From Progne subis subis (lineage: Eukaryota; Chordata; Aves; Passeriformes; Hirundinidae), in assembly GCA_022316685.1 (NCBI GenBank), contig JAKJHU010000367.1, forward strand, positions 1-64,000: a DNA stretch of 64,000 nucleotides. Reading direction: 5' to 3'. Under the pieces are notes generated by a model. That model was not told where the DNA came from, did not search any database, and saw only the letters and a program-made list of their open reading frames with translations. The translations under genes were made by a program, and so were the position numbers. Each line of letters starts with the position of its first letter. The first letter of the stretch is position 1. Of the stretch, positions 11,758-22,547 are shown one piece after another.

Positions 11758-11961
11758 AATGGCCCATTAACAGAAGATATCTCCCTTGGAAGGAGGACAG
11801 GTCATGGAAGAGATCAAGAACACTGCCCCATTTGGTTTTAACAGCTGGCCCATTAAGAGAAGATCCCCCTCAGGGATATGAGGGATGGGTCGTGGAAGAG
11901 ATAAACAACCTGCCCCAGCTGGTGTTCACAGATGGTAATAGAATACATTTTTTTGGTTACA
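11758..11961 (-). mobile_element. Truncated LTR (5' third only), minus strand
   Basis: This is the reverse complement of the first about 204 bases of the LTR at 14104-14780. Both contain two tandem units of about 86 bases with the core ggcccattaa-agaagat and 'tggaagagat-aa-aac'. The outer edge is TTGGTTACA, mirroring TGTAACA in the other copy. The host sequence just outside (tcttgcattgcaagacagg) is the same in both copies, so the LTR was present before the inverted duplication. Confidence 0.7.
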
Positions 11962-12350
11962 TCTTGCATTGCAAGACAGGGCTTGAGGGTCCTTGCCCAG
12001 GAGCTCTCAGGAATTCCTCAAGGCCACTGAGATAACAACAGGACTAAAAATAAGAACCAAGAGCCTGAGAAACTGTTTACAAACAACACAAAACTTAGAG
12101 GACACACAACATGATGATGGACGCTTGACCAATTAGGTGTCCTGAAGGATGTGTGCCTGCCTTGTGAACAAGTGGCTCAGCCAATTGAGAGGCACCTGTA
12201 CATGTGGATAGTAGTGGTAGAATCCATAACTGGAGTTTAACACAAACAAAATATATAATAAAAATACAATTTTATACATATATATAAAAATATTAAATAA
12301 ACTACTTCTGCTAAAATCATATTGATTCTGCTATTCAGTTGCCCAGTGCT
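11962..12350. other. Intergenic, partly A/T-rich
   Basis: Nothing coding is seen. An A/T-rich run with 'tatacatatatataaaaat' sits at about 12240-12310. Confidence 0.4.
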
Positions 12351-12489
12351 TCCCCTGCACTGCAGAGGCTCTGCAGGACTGACAGGATTGGCTTTGAGGC
12401 TGTGAGGAGAAGTTGAGGGACCTGGGCTACTGCACCTTCTGAAGAGGAGGCCCAGGGCTCATCCTGCAACTGCTGCAAGGGTGGTTTCA

Positions 12490-12600
12490 GAGAATCACAG
12501 AATCAGCAAGGTTGAAAAAGACTATGGAAATCATCAAGTCAAACCTTGTCCTGACACTGCCTTGACTCCCTTGAGACTCCTTTTCTCCAGGATAAACAAA
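12490..12600 (-). mobile_element. CR1 3' fragment, minus strand
   Basis: AGAGAATCACAGAATCAGC followed by 110 bases of CR1 3' sequence, ending at 'ctccaggataaaca' where it meets the opposite-strand CR1. Confidence 0.75.
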
Positions 12601-12609
12601 CGATAATCT

Positions 12610-13051
12610 GGGGACAGAGTGGCTGGATAGCAGCCAGGCAGAAAGGGACCTGGGGAGACTGATGGACAGCAGGCTGGACATGAGCCATCAGTGTGCCCAG
12701 GTGGCCAAGAAGGCCAATGGCTCCTGGCCTGGATCAGGACAGTGTGACCAGCAGCACCAGGGCAGTGATACTTCCTCTGTGCTCAGCACTAGTTGGGGCA
12801 GCACCTCGAGTGCTGTGTCCAGTTCTGGGCCCCCCATCTTAGGAAGGACATGGAAGGGCTGGAGCATGTCCAGAGATAAACAACAAGGCTGGTGAGGGGT
12901 CTGGAACACAAGTCCTGTGAGGAGTGTCTGAGGGAGCTGGGGTTGTTCATCCTGGAGAAGAGGAGGCTCAGGCAAGACAAGGCAGTGTCAGGGCAAAGGT
13001 TCGACTTGGTGATCACCTTCTCCAACCTTGCTGATTCTGTGATTCTCTGAA
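12610..13051 (+). mobile_element. CR1 3' fragment, plus strand
   Basis: CR1 sequence on the plus strand (aggctggacatgagcc, 'ggctggtgaggggtctgga', 'aagaggaggctcaggc') ending with GATTCTGTGATTCTCTGA at 13034-13051, the CR1 3' terminal repeat. It is the counterpart of the minus-strand CR1 at 3975-4410. Confidence 0.85.
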
Positions 13052-14080
13052 ACCATCAGTGCAGCAGTTGCAGGATGAGCCCTGGGCCTCCTCTTCAGAA
13101 GGTCCAGCAGCCATCTGCCTCAACTTCTCCTCACAGCCCTAAAGCCCATCCTGTCAGTCCTGCAGAGCCTCTGCAGCTCCTCCTCCTTGCCCACAACAGG
13201 GAGCCCCACAGTCAGACACAGCAGCCCAGATGTGCCCCCCTGGCCTGTGCTGCCTCTGGCAAGGGAGCAGCACGAGGCACTGCAGGAGCCTACAGACAAT
13301 TACTGAAGGACTTGGAGGATGATCCTGCTCCCCAAGTGACGTTCCCATGGTGCTGGGAACTCAGGAACTGAAATGGGGAGTGGGGCCAGAGAGGAAAGGG
13401 CAACCAGGGATGGGATGGGAAGGGAACAGGGCTGGGCAATAGGAAGAAATTTGCACCAGGAAGAGTAAAGAAAGCCAAGGTGAAGCAAAGGAAATGCTGA
13501 GGGCAATTTGGGGGTGGCTGCCCAGCAGCCCTGGCTCTGAGCAACAACATCTGCAGTGGCACAGGAAACTCACAGCTCATGGGAACAAACTTTCTGGATG
13601 ACTTCAGAGGCCACCACAAACCTGAGTGGTTTCCCTGCTGTCCTCCAGCCCTTCCTGGCCCCAGGGGCTGATGGCATTTGTGCTCACTCAGGTTCATCTC
13701 CCCACACCAACACCATGGGGGTGCTCACGCCTGCTCTGGGCAGTGCAAACAGGGGCTCCTGAGCCAGTGCTGCCGTGTCTGTGCCTGCAAGGATGCGGCA
13801 CCTGTGTGAGCTGGGGGAGAGGCCAGGGCTGCAGAGGGGGGATGTTGTTGGCAGGTGCATGAGGATGCTCTGGGACGTTGCCCTGGGGTGTCCAGCGCAG
13901 TGGGGATGGATCAGCCCCTGCTCTGCTGCTCCTTCCCGTCTCCCCCAGGGACCTTGCAGAGCCCCAGCCATGCTGTTTGCCCCCAGCCTGCCCACGGCCA
14001 CCCTGGCGCTGCTCACGGGGCTTTTCTCTGCTGAGCACTGGCCTGGGCGTGTTCTGGAGAGAGCCTGGGCAAGGAGCATC
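12620..14080 (-). repeat. Inverted segmental duplication, right arm
   Basis: Reverse complement of 2942-4410, ending near 14080 at 'gagagagcctgggcaagga'. Differences are substitutions and small indels only. For example, the left arm has 'cctctggctgccctttcc' and the right arm a shorter version after 'cattcccat'. About 8.2 kb separates the arms. Confidence 0.85.
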
Positions 14081-14103
14081 AGGCCCTGTCTTGCAATGCA
14101 AGA

Positions 14104-14780
14104 TGTAACAAAAAAAGTGTATTCTATTACCATCTGTTAAAACCAGGAGGGCAGGTTGTTTATCTCTTCCATGACCCATACCTCATATCTCTGAGGAGGA
14201 TCTTCTCTTAATGGGCCAGCTGTTAAAACCAAATGGGGCAGTGTTCTTTATCTCTTCCATGACCCATCCTCCCTCCAGGGAGATATCTTCTGGTAATGGG
14301 CCATTGAGTCTCACTGCATGACTGATAAAATTACATCATCTCATTGTGAGATGCTCCACCCAGGGGGAGGAGCCAAGCATTCCCACATTGATATAATCTG
14401 AGATTTATAGCACCAGGAGCAGCCTGTTTCCACTGGATTCCCAGAGGAAGACTAGACCCATCTACATCACCACTGGACCTTCAGAGGAAAACTACACCTT
14501 CTACAAGATCATTGCCCCAGCAAAACCACATCTGTCACTCCAGGAGGACTGCTGCCACGATTTGATTGCACTGCCAGCAACACCCTGACTACCTGGGTGT
14601 CAGGTTGGATTCTGAGTCTTATTTTTTGGGCTTTGGTGGTGGTGATTTTTTTTTACTACTGCATTTTTAGTTTAATTTTCCTACTGAAGAACTGATATTC
14701 CTATTGCCATATCTTTGCTTGAGAGCCTGTTAATTTCAAAATTATAATTCAAAGAGAGGGGGTTTGTATTTTCCATTTCA
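14104..14780 (+). mobile_element. Solo LTR, plus strand
   Basis: Starts TGTAACAAAAAAAGTG and ends TTTTCCATTTCA at 14780, so it is TG...CA, 677 bp. The U3 side contains two tandem units of about 86 bp (cores at about 14160 and 14250). A TATA-like TTTATAGCACC is at about 14405. No retroviral coding follows on either side. The first third is also present, reversed, at 11758-11961. Confidence 0.65.
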
Positions 14781-15440
14781 AGGTAGGCTCCCGCCTTCCG
14801 TAGCGGACCCCTGTCTTACCAGCCCAAGACAGGGAGCTCGACTCAGATATCCTGAATAGTCCCTGGGTTGGGTTTTTTTTGGTTGGGGATGTTTGGAGAA
14901 GTAAGAACTCCAAAGCTGGGTGGAAAATGGCCCTTGGAGGGACATTGGGGGGTCCCAGTGGCAGCTGCTGGCAGAGGCAGCCTGAAGGAGCAGAGCCCTG
15001 TGTTCCCCAGGAGCCCAGAGAGGGGGGAGCGCTGCAATTCACAGGACCTTCAACAGCTTGGAGAGGGGCAGGGGGGACTCCTTGGAGCCCCTGCACCCCA
15101 AAGCAGAGAATAAAAGGAGAAGGGACCCTGAAACCCCAAAACCTCCAGCATTCCTAAATGGAAAATGGAAAAGGGGGGAGCTTTTCAGATTCCTGGGATT
15201 CTCAGCAGCCTGGGGAGGGCAGGGAGACCAGAGACAGGCAACTCCACAAAGGAATTTTCAGGGCTGCTCTTGGTGTTTGATAGGCTGTTAGGGACTCCAG
15301 ATGTCTGGTGACTTGTAGAGATGGACTTGAGCAAAAGGACATTCAAACTCAACATACTCATCCCTTGTTTTTGTCCAAACCAGGATTTCCCATTCCCAAA
15401 CCTTGGCTAGATTGCAGAGAAGGCTGTGAGGAAGAGGAAG
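14781..15440 (+). other. Upstream region of the zinc-finger gene
   Basis: No gene is recognised between the LTR and the zinc-finger gene. An acceptor-like 'ctagattgcag' at about 15406-15416 immediately precedes the first supported zinc-finger exon. Any earlier exon carrying the true start is not visible. Confidence 0.35.
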
Positions 15441-16373
15441 ATGTCCCAGGACAGCCAGGCAGGTGAGGAGGAAGTCAGTGCCCCTTTCCCCCTCCCTCCT
15501 GCTCCATCTCCCAGCCCAGCATGGCCCCCGGCTGCAGGACAACCCCGCTGCCAACGCCGTCCTGCTGGGGATGCATTGGGGGAATCTCCTTCCCCTTCCC
15601 TGTGTCACAGAGGCAAATCCCATCCTGTCCTTGTCCTTCCTCCCCCAGACAAGGAGCTGAGGATGGAGACCAGGGAGGACAAATCCCCACAGCAGAACCT
15701 TGTGGAACAGGTTTTGTGCGGCTCCACGGTGCAGGAATCCAAAAGGGAGGAAAAGCTTTGGAGACCAACTCTGTGCTGGGAAGGTAGACAGAGCTTCAGC
15801 CTGAGCAATACCCCTGTCCAGCAGCAGATGATCCACACTGGGGAGAGGCCCTACGAGTGTCCTGAGTGCAGGAAGGGCTTCAAGCACAACTCCCACCTTA
15901 TCAGGCACCGGCGCATCCACACTGGGGAGAAGCCCTACGAGTGTAGGGAATGTGGGATGAGCTTCAGCCACAGCTTCAGCCTGATCTGCCACCAGATGAT
16001 CCACATCAGGGAACGGCCCTACGAGTGTGAGCAGTGTGGGAAGAGCTTCAGCCAGTGCTCCAACCTGATCCGCCACCAGAATATTCACGCTGAGGAAAAG
16101 CCATACAAGTGTGGGGAATGTGAGAAGGGCTTCAACCAGAGGTCCCAGCTGATTGTCCACCAAATGATCCACACTGGGGAGAGGCTCTACGAGTGTTCTG
16201 AGTGTGGGAAGAGGTTTCAGACCAGCTCCAATCTCCTCAAGCACCAGCAGATTCACAGAGAGGAGAGGCCCTTCCGCTGGCCCGACTGCAGGAAGGGCTT
16301 CAAGCGCAACTCCACCCTCATCACCCACCGGCGCATCCACACTGGGGAGAGGCCCTGCGAGTGTCCCCAGTGA
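15441..16373 (+). CDS. C2H2 zinc-finger protein, truncated by a nonsense codon
   Basis: DNA-binding protein of the songbird C2H2 zinc-finger expansion, presumably a nuclear transcription factor. ATG 15441 (MSQDSQAG) follows an acceptor-like site. An intron is likely from GTGAGG at 15463 to CCCCCAG at 15648 (186 nt, so the frame stays open through it). The second exon starts with [16 protein letters not shown], a linker seen before finger arrays in songbird ZNF genes. Five intact fingers follow from about 15852 with HTGERPY-type linkers. The sixth has lost its first Cys (FRWPDC). The seventh stops at TGA 16371-16373, where a Cys codon is expected. No KRAB or SCAN domain is visible. The array is collinear with the pseudogene at 55516-56228. 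It could be a pseudogene or a short functional product. Confidence 0.65.
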   Translation: MSQDSQAGEEEVSAPFPLPPAPSPSPAWPPAAGQPRCQRRPAGDALGESPSPSLCHRGKSHPVLVLPPPDKELRMETREDKSPQQNLVEQVLCGSTVQESKREEKLWRPTLCWEGRQSFSLSNTPVQQQMIHTGERPYECPECRKGFKHNSHLIRHRRIHTGEKPYECRECGMSFSHSFSLICHQMIHIRERPYECEQCGKSFSQCSNLIRHQNIHAEEKPYKCGECEKGFNQRSQLIVHQMIHTGERLYECSECGKRFQTSSNLLKHQQIHREERPFRWPDCRKGFKRNSTLITHRRIHTGERPCECPQ

Positions 16374-16560
16374 GGGAAGAGCTTCACCCAGAGGTCTCAC
16401 TTGACCCGACACCAACAGAGGCACCGGGAAGGGAAGCCCTGCGAGTGCCCCGACTGGGAAAAGCTTCCTGCAGTGCTCCAACTCCATCCCCCATCAGGGG
16501 ACCCACATTGGGAAGACACTGTGCTGGTGGTCCTTTAGTTTGGTGGTTCCTAATATTCTT
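16374..16560 (+). pseudogene. Decayed 3' end of the zinc-finger gene
   Basis: After the TGA the frame continues with GKSFTQRSHLTRHQQRH, a normal finger. The next finger starts with CECPD but then loses one base in the Cys-Gly codons (gactgggaaaagc), shifting the frame. This part was once coding and is now beyond both a stop and a frameshift. Confidence 0.7.
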
Positions 16561-17399
16561 TTGGTTCACCTTCATCCCTTTAAAACCAGCAAAATTGGGC
16601 TGAAAATCAACAAATTCATCAAAGGCATCTGAAGCCTCACTTTTTCCTTGTGTTTCAAGAGAATCTGCGATTCCAGATGATACTTGGGAGGATTTGGGGG
16701 TATTTGGTGTGCTTGTCTCCATTTCTTAACGCTCAAAGAGACAAGAGGCTTTGATCTGTCACCTCAAAAACACTCATTGCCACTGAAAACTACTCAATCC
16801 CACGCCAAAATTACTCAATTCTTCAGCCCCTCAGTGTGGAATGGGGTTGGAAAGGGGTTGGGCAAAGTGGGATACAGATCAGGAGGGGTGAGGTGAGCAT
16901 TGGGTGGGGCAGGATGGGTGGGATGGGGATTGGGAGGAGTGGGATGGGAGAAATAGGGCTTGGGAAGGGGGTCTTAATGTCCATGAGAGCTGGGATGGGT
17001 TTGGGTGGGGATTGGGAGGGTGTGGTGAAGTCTGGAATGAGACAGCCAAAGGTTTGGGATGATGAAGGGAGGGGGAACCCGTTCTTGAGTGAGTTTTTGG
17101 GTATTCTGTGTTCTTGAAGGGATTTTGGTGCATCCCAGGTTTCTGAGGTGGTTTTGGGATGGTCACTTCCCCAGCCCCAGCCACTGCAGCCTCTGGTCCA
17201 GCCCCAAAGTGGCTGCCAAGCCCCTGGCACCCTGAAAATCCCACCTGAGAGAGGGGCCAGAGCAGGTGAGGATGTGACACGGCTGTGACACTGACATGTC
17301 TCATGGCCCCAAATCTTAGGGCAGCTGAGTTGATGCTGGATCCAAGGCCCTCACTTGTAGATCTCTCTCCCTTCTCCTGACTTCCTCTTCTCAGACTCT
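16561..17399. other. Intergenic with G-rich low-complexity run
   Basis: From 16836 to about 17045 the sequence is built of irregular 'gggatggggattgggag' words, an imperfect G-rich simple repeat that may form G-quadruplexes. No gene is supported on either side. Confidence 0.5.
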
Positions 17400-18040
17400 G
17401 GAAAATTGAAGTTGCAGGGTTTAGAGTTTTCTGAGTCAGTGCTTTGTGAAGTGCCTTACCATAACTCCAGGTTTAATAGAAGTTACAAGCAAAGTTAAAT
17501 ACTATTCCTCTGTAAATGGTGAAGACATAGTTTCTAAGTTTGGATAAATACTGTCAAGTGCTGTTCTTTTGCTAAATTGTGAAGTTGAAGGTGGAAGTTG
17601 AGGTTCAGGTATAAGTCAAGTTCTGTTAAGTTGGAGCTCTGTGACGCTTTTAGGCCATGTTCCTTTTATCCTTGCCCTCATTGTCCTCTTGTCACACACA
17701 CACAGGGACAGTCCTCGGTTCGTTTCTGGTTTGATTGCCTGGATTTTGTTTGGTTCTCTTGTTGCTTTCCTTCCTTGCTGTGCCTGAAGTGTCCAGTCAG
17801 GGATAGAGTGACTCTTGCAAGGAACTTTGTCATACCTCACTACCTGTGCTCCTAACTGGTGATTTTTGTCAAATATGCTAATCTGCTAAATTTATAGAAC
17901 TGTATTCACCCTTTGTGGGGCTGGGCGTTTTCCATATCTGCCCTTTGGAGGCCTCCAATAAAGACCAGCCTTTCTATTACCTCCTATAATATTATCTCCA
18001 AGGCTGTTACTTTATTTCTGGGTTCCTGAAGGCATCAACA
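17400..18040 (+). mobile_element. Probable solo LTR, plus strand
   Basis: A TATA-like 'aatttatagaactg' at about 17888 is followed by AATAAA at 17958-17963 within 'cctccaataaagacc' and then a T-rich U5-like tail ('tgttactttatttctggg'). This promoter, polyA and tail order is typical of an LTR 3' half. The left end was not located, and no target duplication was found. Confidence 0.4.
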
Positions 18041-18280
18041 CAGCCGGGCCTCATGGCACCAGGAGAGCTCTGTGACACAAGGACATCTTGGGGAACCAAG
18101 TGTCAACTGCAAACACAGCGGGGCCTCATGGAAGCCAGGTGCCACTTGGATAGTGCCAGGGCACGTGGAGCTCAATGTCCACTGTGACACAGCACAGTCC
18201 CACGTAACCCAGCAGAGCATTGTGACAACAGGGAATCTCATGGATGCAAGGCTCTACTTGGGCAAAGTGGGGCCTCCTGG
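18040..18280 (-). repeat. Minisatellite related to 4570-5017, reversed
   Basis: Units contain 'gggcctcatgg' followed by 'tgtgaca' and 'ccaagtg', which are the reverse complement of the CACA-rich cores at 4570-5017. It directly abuts the 5' break of the OR fragment at 18281, so the breakpoint lies at or in this array. Confidence 0.5.
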
Positions 18281-18606
18281 GACACAAAGCCTTTTCCACA
18301 TGCCTCCCTCGCCTGGCTGTGGTGTCCTTGTTTGTTAGCAGTGGTTTATTTGCCCACCTGAAGCCTCCCTCCATCTCCTCCCCATCCCTGGATCTGACCC
18401 TGTCAGTTCTGCACTCGCTGGTGCCTCCAGCCCTGAACCCCCTCATCTCCAGCCTGAGGAATAAGGAACTCATGGAGTCCATGAGGAAACTGCTGGCTGG
18501 ATTTCAGAAGCAAAAACCTGCCTCTTTTCTTCTGCAGAACCTTCTGAATATAACTTATTTCAATCTAGACTTGGTGTCCTTTTTTTCCATTTCTGCATTT
18601 TTTTAA
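18281..18606 (+). pseudogene. OR14-like receptor, 3' fragment
   Basis: Begins at the TM6 region (HKAFSTCLPRLAVVSLF) and continues in one frame through PPALNPLISSLRNKEL (TM7; the usual Tyr in the IYSLRN motif is Ser here), with stop TAA 18604-18606. About two thirds of the receptor, including the start and TM1-TM5, is missing. The C-terminus is longer than in the other two OR copies because the frame runs on past the usual end. It cannot be functional. Confidence 0.85.
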
Positions 18607-18924
18607 TACATTCCTACTGTTTTGATTTCCACAAACCAATATCACTATGCACAGCATTTCTACATGAGTATCTGCCATTATTCAGTATCTCAATGACTTT
18701 CAGAAGCTTTGTTCCCTATACATCTGAATAAAATAATGATCTTTTGCAGATGTGAAGGAAAGAGGCTCGCAGCAGAGCCAGCACAGACAGGGACAATGGC
18801 CCTGGCTCTTTCCACATCTGCTGTTCCCAGCTCCACACTCCCCTTCCCAGCCCTTCTGTGGGTGCAAGGCCGGAGTGCTTGGGCAGTTTGGTCACTGTCC
18901 TGCTGCATGTCCATGCTGTGACCA
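18607..18924 (+). repeat. OR duplicon 3' block, copy 2
   Basis: The part from about 18770 ('ctgttcccagctccacactc', 'cttctgtgggtgcaagg', 'cactgtcctgctgcatgtcc') matches 47735-47860 downstream of the other full-length OR. It connects the OR duplicon to the next duplicon at 18925. Confidence 0.6.
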
Positions 18925-20965
18925 TCCTCCTCAGCAAGGGCCTCAAAAAGCAAAGGCCACATGTGTAAGCACAGAAGTAACAACTGAGATCAATTCTCTA
19001 CTTCCCATCAGCAGACAATGTCCAGCCAGCTCCTGGCAGGAGAGGATGGAGTGCATGTACTTTGTGCTTGGCATGAGAAATGTTTCAATAATAAAAGACA
19101 TCCACGGCCACCCCCATCGCCCTTCTTTCCCCTCAGTTTATTGCTGACCATGACATCACAAGGAATGGGAGCTCCCTTGGGTCAGTCCAGCCCAGCTGTC
19201 CCCTCCCTGTGCCCTCAGGAACACTTTCCCACCCCCAGCCCATTGGATGGGGGGTTTCAGGCATGCCCTGGGCAGAGGTCAGGGCAGGGCTGGCCATGTC
19301 AGGGCAGAGCCAGGGGGGCAGTGAGATGGGAGTGTGCAGCAGCTGTGGGACAGGGCAGGACAAGCTGTGCTGGACATGGCCAAGGGCCCTGGCAGGGCTG
19401 GCAGTGCCCAGGAGAAGCCAAGTCCTGGTGTCCTGGGGCACAGCAGCCTCTGTGCCACCAAGGGCTGTGAGGAGACACCTTGTCCTGAGGCCCTGAGGCC
19501 TCCTGGCACAGCCCCAGCAACGCTGGGCACTGTCAGCCCCTTGTGCTGCCCTCAGCATCCCCCTCACATCCCAGTGGCCTCAAGGATATGCTGGAAGGAG
19601 TCCCTGGGGAGCCTGGGTCAGCAATGGCCCTGGGGGGGCTCCTGAATGCTGCCAGGAACTCCAGGTTTTTCAAAGGACTTTGGGTTTTGCTTTTTCCTGG
19701 GAGTCTTTGAGAGGTTTGTGCAATCATGGCCTCCAATTATCTGCTTTAATTAGTCCCTTGAGAGCTTTGCAATGACACTCAGTGGGGCTCATTAATGCTT
19801 TGAGATAGTCAAGGTGTTTAGGGTACTTTGGAATTTCCTTCCCACACTGAGTCTCTGAGAGGTTTTTGTGCAATCCTGGCCTCTAATTCTCTCCTCCACA
19901 GAGTCCATGAGGAGCCTGTGTTGGGGAGGGACCTCAGTGGAACCCATTAATGTTTCGAGACACTTTGGGTGTTTCCTCTGACTTTCACTCCTGGAAAGGT
20001 TTGTGCAATCTCCTCTCAGGCCCTGAGGTTCCAGGGCTCAACACCAAATGCACGATGGGGCTCATTACGATCAAGCAAGTCCTGATAAACCATGGCCGTG
20101 CCTTGATTTCCCTCTGATGTGGTGCAGTTCATTGGGAAGTATTTTTTTCTAGAGTCAGGGTGAAATATTTCAAAGAACTTCCAATAAACCCACATTCCTA
20201 TTTTCATGGGTAAATTTTTCTCTTTAAAGCAGAAGTGTTTACAGCATTCAGTGACTGATACTGAACCAGGGTCTCTCCTAAGGAGGTCTGGCCTGGTCAG
20301 ATAAGTTTTTCCTTGAGGTCTTACCCAGTGTGAACAACCTTGCTCCACATCCCCAACCCCCTCCTGTCTCTCCTCACTCACCTGGGACCTGCTTTTCTCA
20401 GAGAACTGGATGCACTCAAGCAAAGAGTGGATTTCTTCCTTTTTTAGCAATCTAAAACTCCAGAGTTTCCATGGTGGAAACAGACACCCTCCTCAAGTGT
20501 GTGCCAAGCCCAAGGTGCCACCAAGGAGGTTCCCCTTCCCAAGGCAGAACCATGCAAGGAATGTTCTAGACACACAGGAAGTTCTCCAATAAACACAAAT
20601 CCAGAGCTGGCTGAAGGCAGAATTAGACCAACTCTTGAAGGACAGACAAGCTTTGAACTCCTTGCAGCTCAAAGCACCAGGTGGTGTGTTGGGAGGTGTG
20701 TGAGTGAGCCAAGAGTGAGGGGAAGGGAAATGCAGAGAGCCCTGGAAGTGCTTGTGTACAGACAGGCTGTGGGGAAGGGCCCTGCAGCCCTGCCCTGGGC
20801 CAGGAGTGAGGGTGGATCATCATCCCAACCTGCCCTGGGCCATTGCAAGGGGCTGTGGCCATGGACACTGCACTGAGCCCACTGATGGCTTGGGATCCCT
20901 CATCCCTTCAAGTTTCCTTGGAAAGCACCCCAAGGACCCATTTCTGAAGCCAGGTTCCATGGCCA
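18925..20965 (+). repeat. Large duplicon, copy A
   Basis: Matches 49588 to about 51600 in the same orientation, starting with 'ctcctcagcaagggcctc' and passing the 'ttgctgaccatgacatcac' landmark, a 'gggcagagccaggggggc' stretch and 'ggttccatgg'. The second half also matches 33760-36055 reversed. Long frames are shared among the copies with substitutions and no domain. The copy ends at about 20965 by a deletion relative to copy D, and continues with a CR1 piece. Confidence 0.8.
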
Positions 20966-20974
20966 GGGGGGATG

Positions 20975-21075
20975 TGGGGGGCTGCAAGTGGTCAATGTCC
21001 CATCCCTGGAAACATTCAAGTCCGGCTGGGACAGGGCTCTGAACAACCTGATGTGGTGAAAGATGTCCCTGCTCA
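20975..21075 (+). mobile_element. CR1 fragment
   Basis: CR1 sequence on the plus strand ('catccctggaaacattcaag', 'ctgggacagggctctgaac', 'aacctgatgtggtgaaag'). The same piece occurs at 52765-52860 and reversed at 34075-34180, in each case inside the duplicon. Confidence 0.75.
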
Positions 21076-22547
21076 TCCCAGGCCTGGACAAGAGGCCTGA
21101 GTGAGGCCTGAACAGCAGGCCCTGAGCCAAAGGTGACCTCTGCATCAACCTTCCAACCAAAAGTTTATCTTTGTATCTGCTCATTAGTGAAATATGCATA
21201 GTCATTAGCACTGTCACAGATGTATGCACTCATTAGTGAGACATGTATTGACCTTTCTGTGTTTAGAAGCCGGACAAGGCCATGAAATCTGACATCTGGC
21301 CTTGTTTGGGGCTGCATGGTCAAAGTCACCTCCCTTGGTTCCTCCTTGGGCCCTGGCCAGGCTTTGGGAGGGACCCAAGAGGAGGAGGAAACCAGATGTT
21401 CCTGCACTAGAAGTGCTGTCAGTTTGTTTATTCAGCACTATCAGAGCTGGGCCCTCTCCCAGCCAGGTTGGAGCCTCACCTGTGGCTGGAGGCACCTGCA
21501 GCAATTCCCAGTGTCCGGGAGTGGCTCTCCAGTCCTTGGCTGGGACAGCTTCCCCCAGCTGCTGTGTGCATGTGGGTGATGGGAAAGTCTGAGGGTGACT
21601 GGTGATGGATCTTTCTCAATCCCTGCAGGCAATCTTTGGTAGTGATGGTTGGGTGCATTGCTGAGCTGCTCCTTTTGTGCTCCTTTGCTGCTTTGAGCTG
21701 TAGTAAATGACACTGATTCCTTCAGGTGGTGTCTTTGGTGCTGACCCTGCCCACTGGTAAAACCACACTGGCGTACATCACACCAAAATGTCACTTTTTA
21801 AATGTAAATATGAGAAATCAGTGCCATACAAAATTCCTGCATGGAAAGCCCTTCCCTTGAGCTCTCTGGCTCTGGAGTGGGCTGAGGTCTGAGCACCGTG
21901 CGAGCAGTGGGGCAGTCAGTTAAAAGAAGCTGAAAGAGTGGATGTATTAATATGGATCCAAATATTGCATATGGAAAAAGAAAAGGACTTGTGGATTTGG
22001 GTAGACAAGGGTGAATTTTGTTAACAACACATTGGAAACAGCGCCAAGAGAAGGAACAATTGTTTTTGGAATGCTCCCACATGGAGAGACAGAAGAAGGT
22101 TTTAATGTTGAGTTCAGGTTCATTTCTGCAAGTGATATTACAATAATAATAAAAAATTAATACTAATAATTATATATAACACAATAATATATATCTATAT
22201 ACATAATTAAAATTTGATAATGTGAAATAAGGCTGACAATGCTAATATTCAGCTTTGGCTGCTCAGGGATGTAACTCTAAAAACCCTACAGAAAAGACTG
22301 GCCCAGACTGAAACGTCAGTGGTCAAATTTGTGAGATTGTATACAACGAATATAGGAGGAAGGGATGAAAGTTGTTATTTTTATAGGGTTTTCTGATTCT
22401 GTGATGCAGAATGCTTTTTCTATTACTGTGAGAAATAAAGTGGTGAAGACTTCTGGGTTTTTTATATCCCAGATGTAATAAATGAAAATGATTCCTGCTA
22501 ATTGTAACTGTATTAATATTTTAGAAAGATATATTTTAGAAAGTATT
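21076..22547. other. Intergenic sequence, A/T-rich in part
   Basis: At 21175-21245 a short motif, CTCATTAGTGA, appears twice with a related 'gtcattagcac' between. From 22130 to 22240 the DNA is A/T-rich with 'aatatatatctatatacat'. No gene is supported. Confidence 0.4.

Larger units (their letters stand above)
12351..13190. repeat. Hairpin-type inverted repeat with CR1 in both arms
   Basis: The left arm, from the GCAGAGGCTCTGCAGGACTG stretch to the CR1 3' end at about 12600, is mirrored from about 13190 back to about 12950 on the other strand. The arms include the same 'ggctgtgaggagaagttgag' stretch and meet the CR1 3' termini facing outward. The centre is CR1 body sequence. It sits at the outer end of the right arm of the larger inverted duplication. 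Confidence 0.7.

Noticed and set aside
15288..16487. 399-codon minus-strand frame across the zinc-finger gene
   Set aside because: It is the antisense shadow of a C2H2 finger array, whose repeat structure commonly leaves the opposite strand open.
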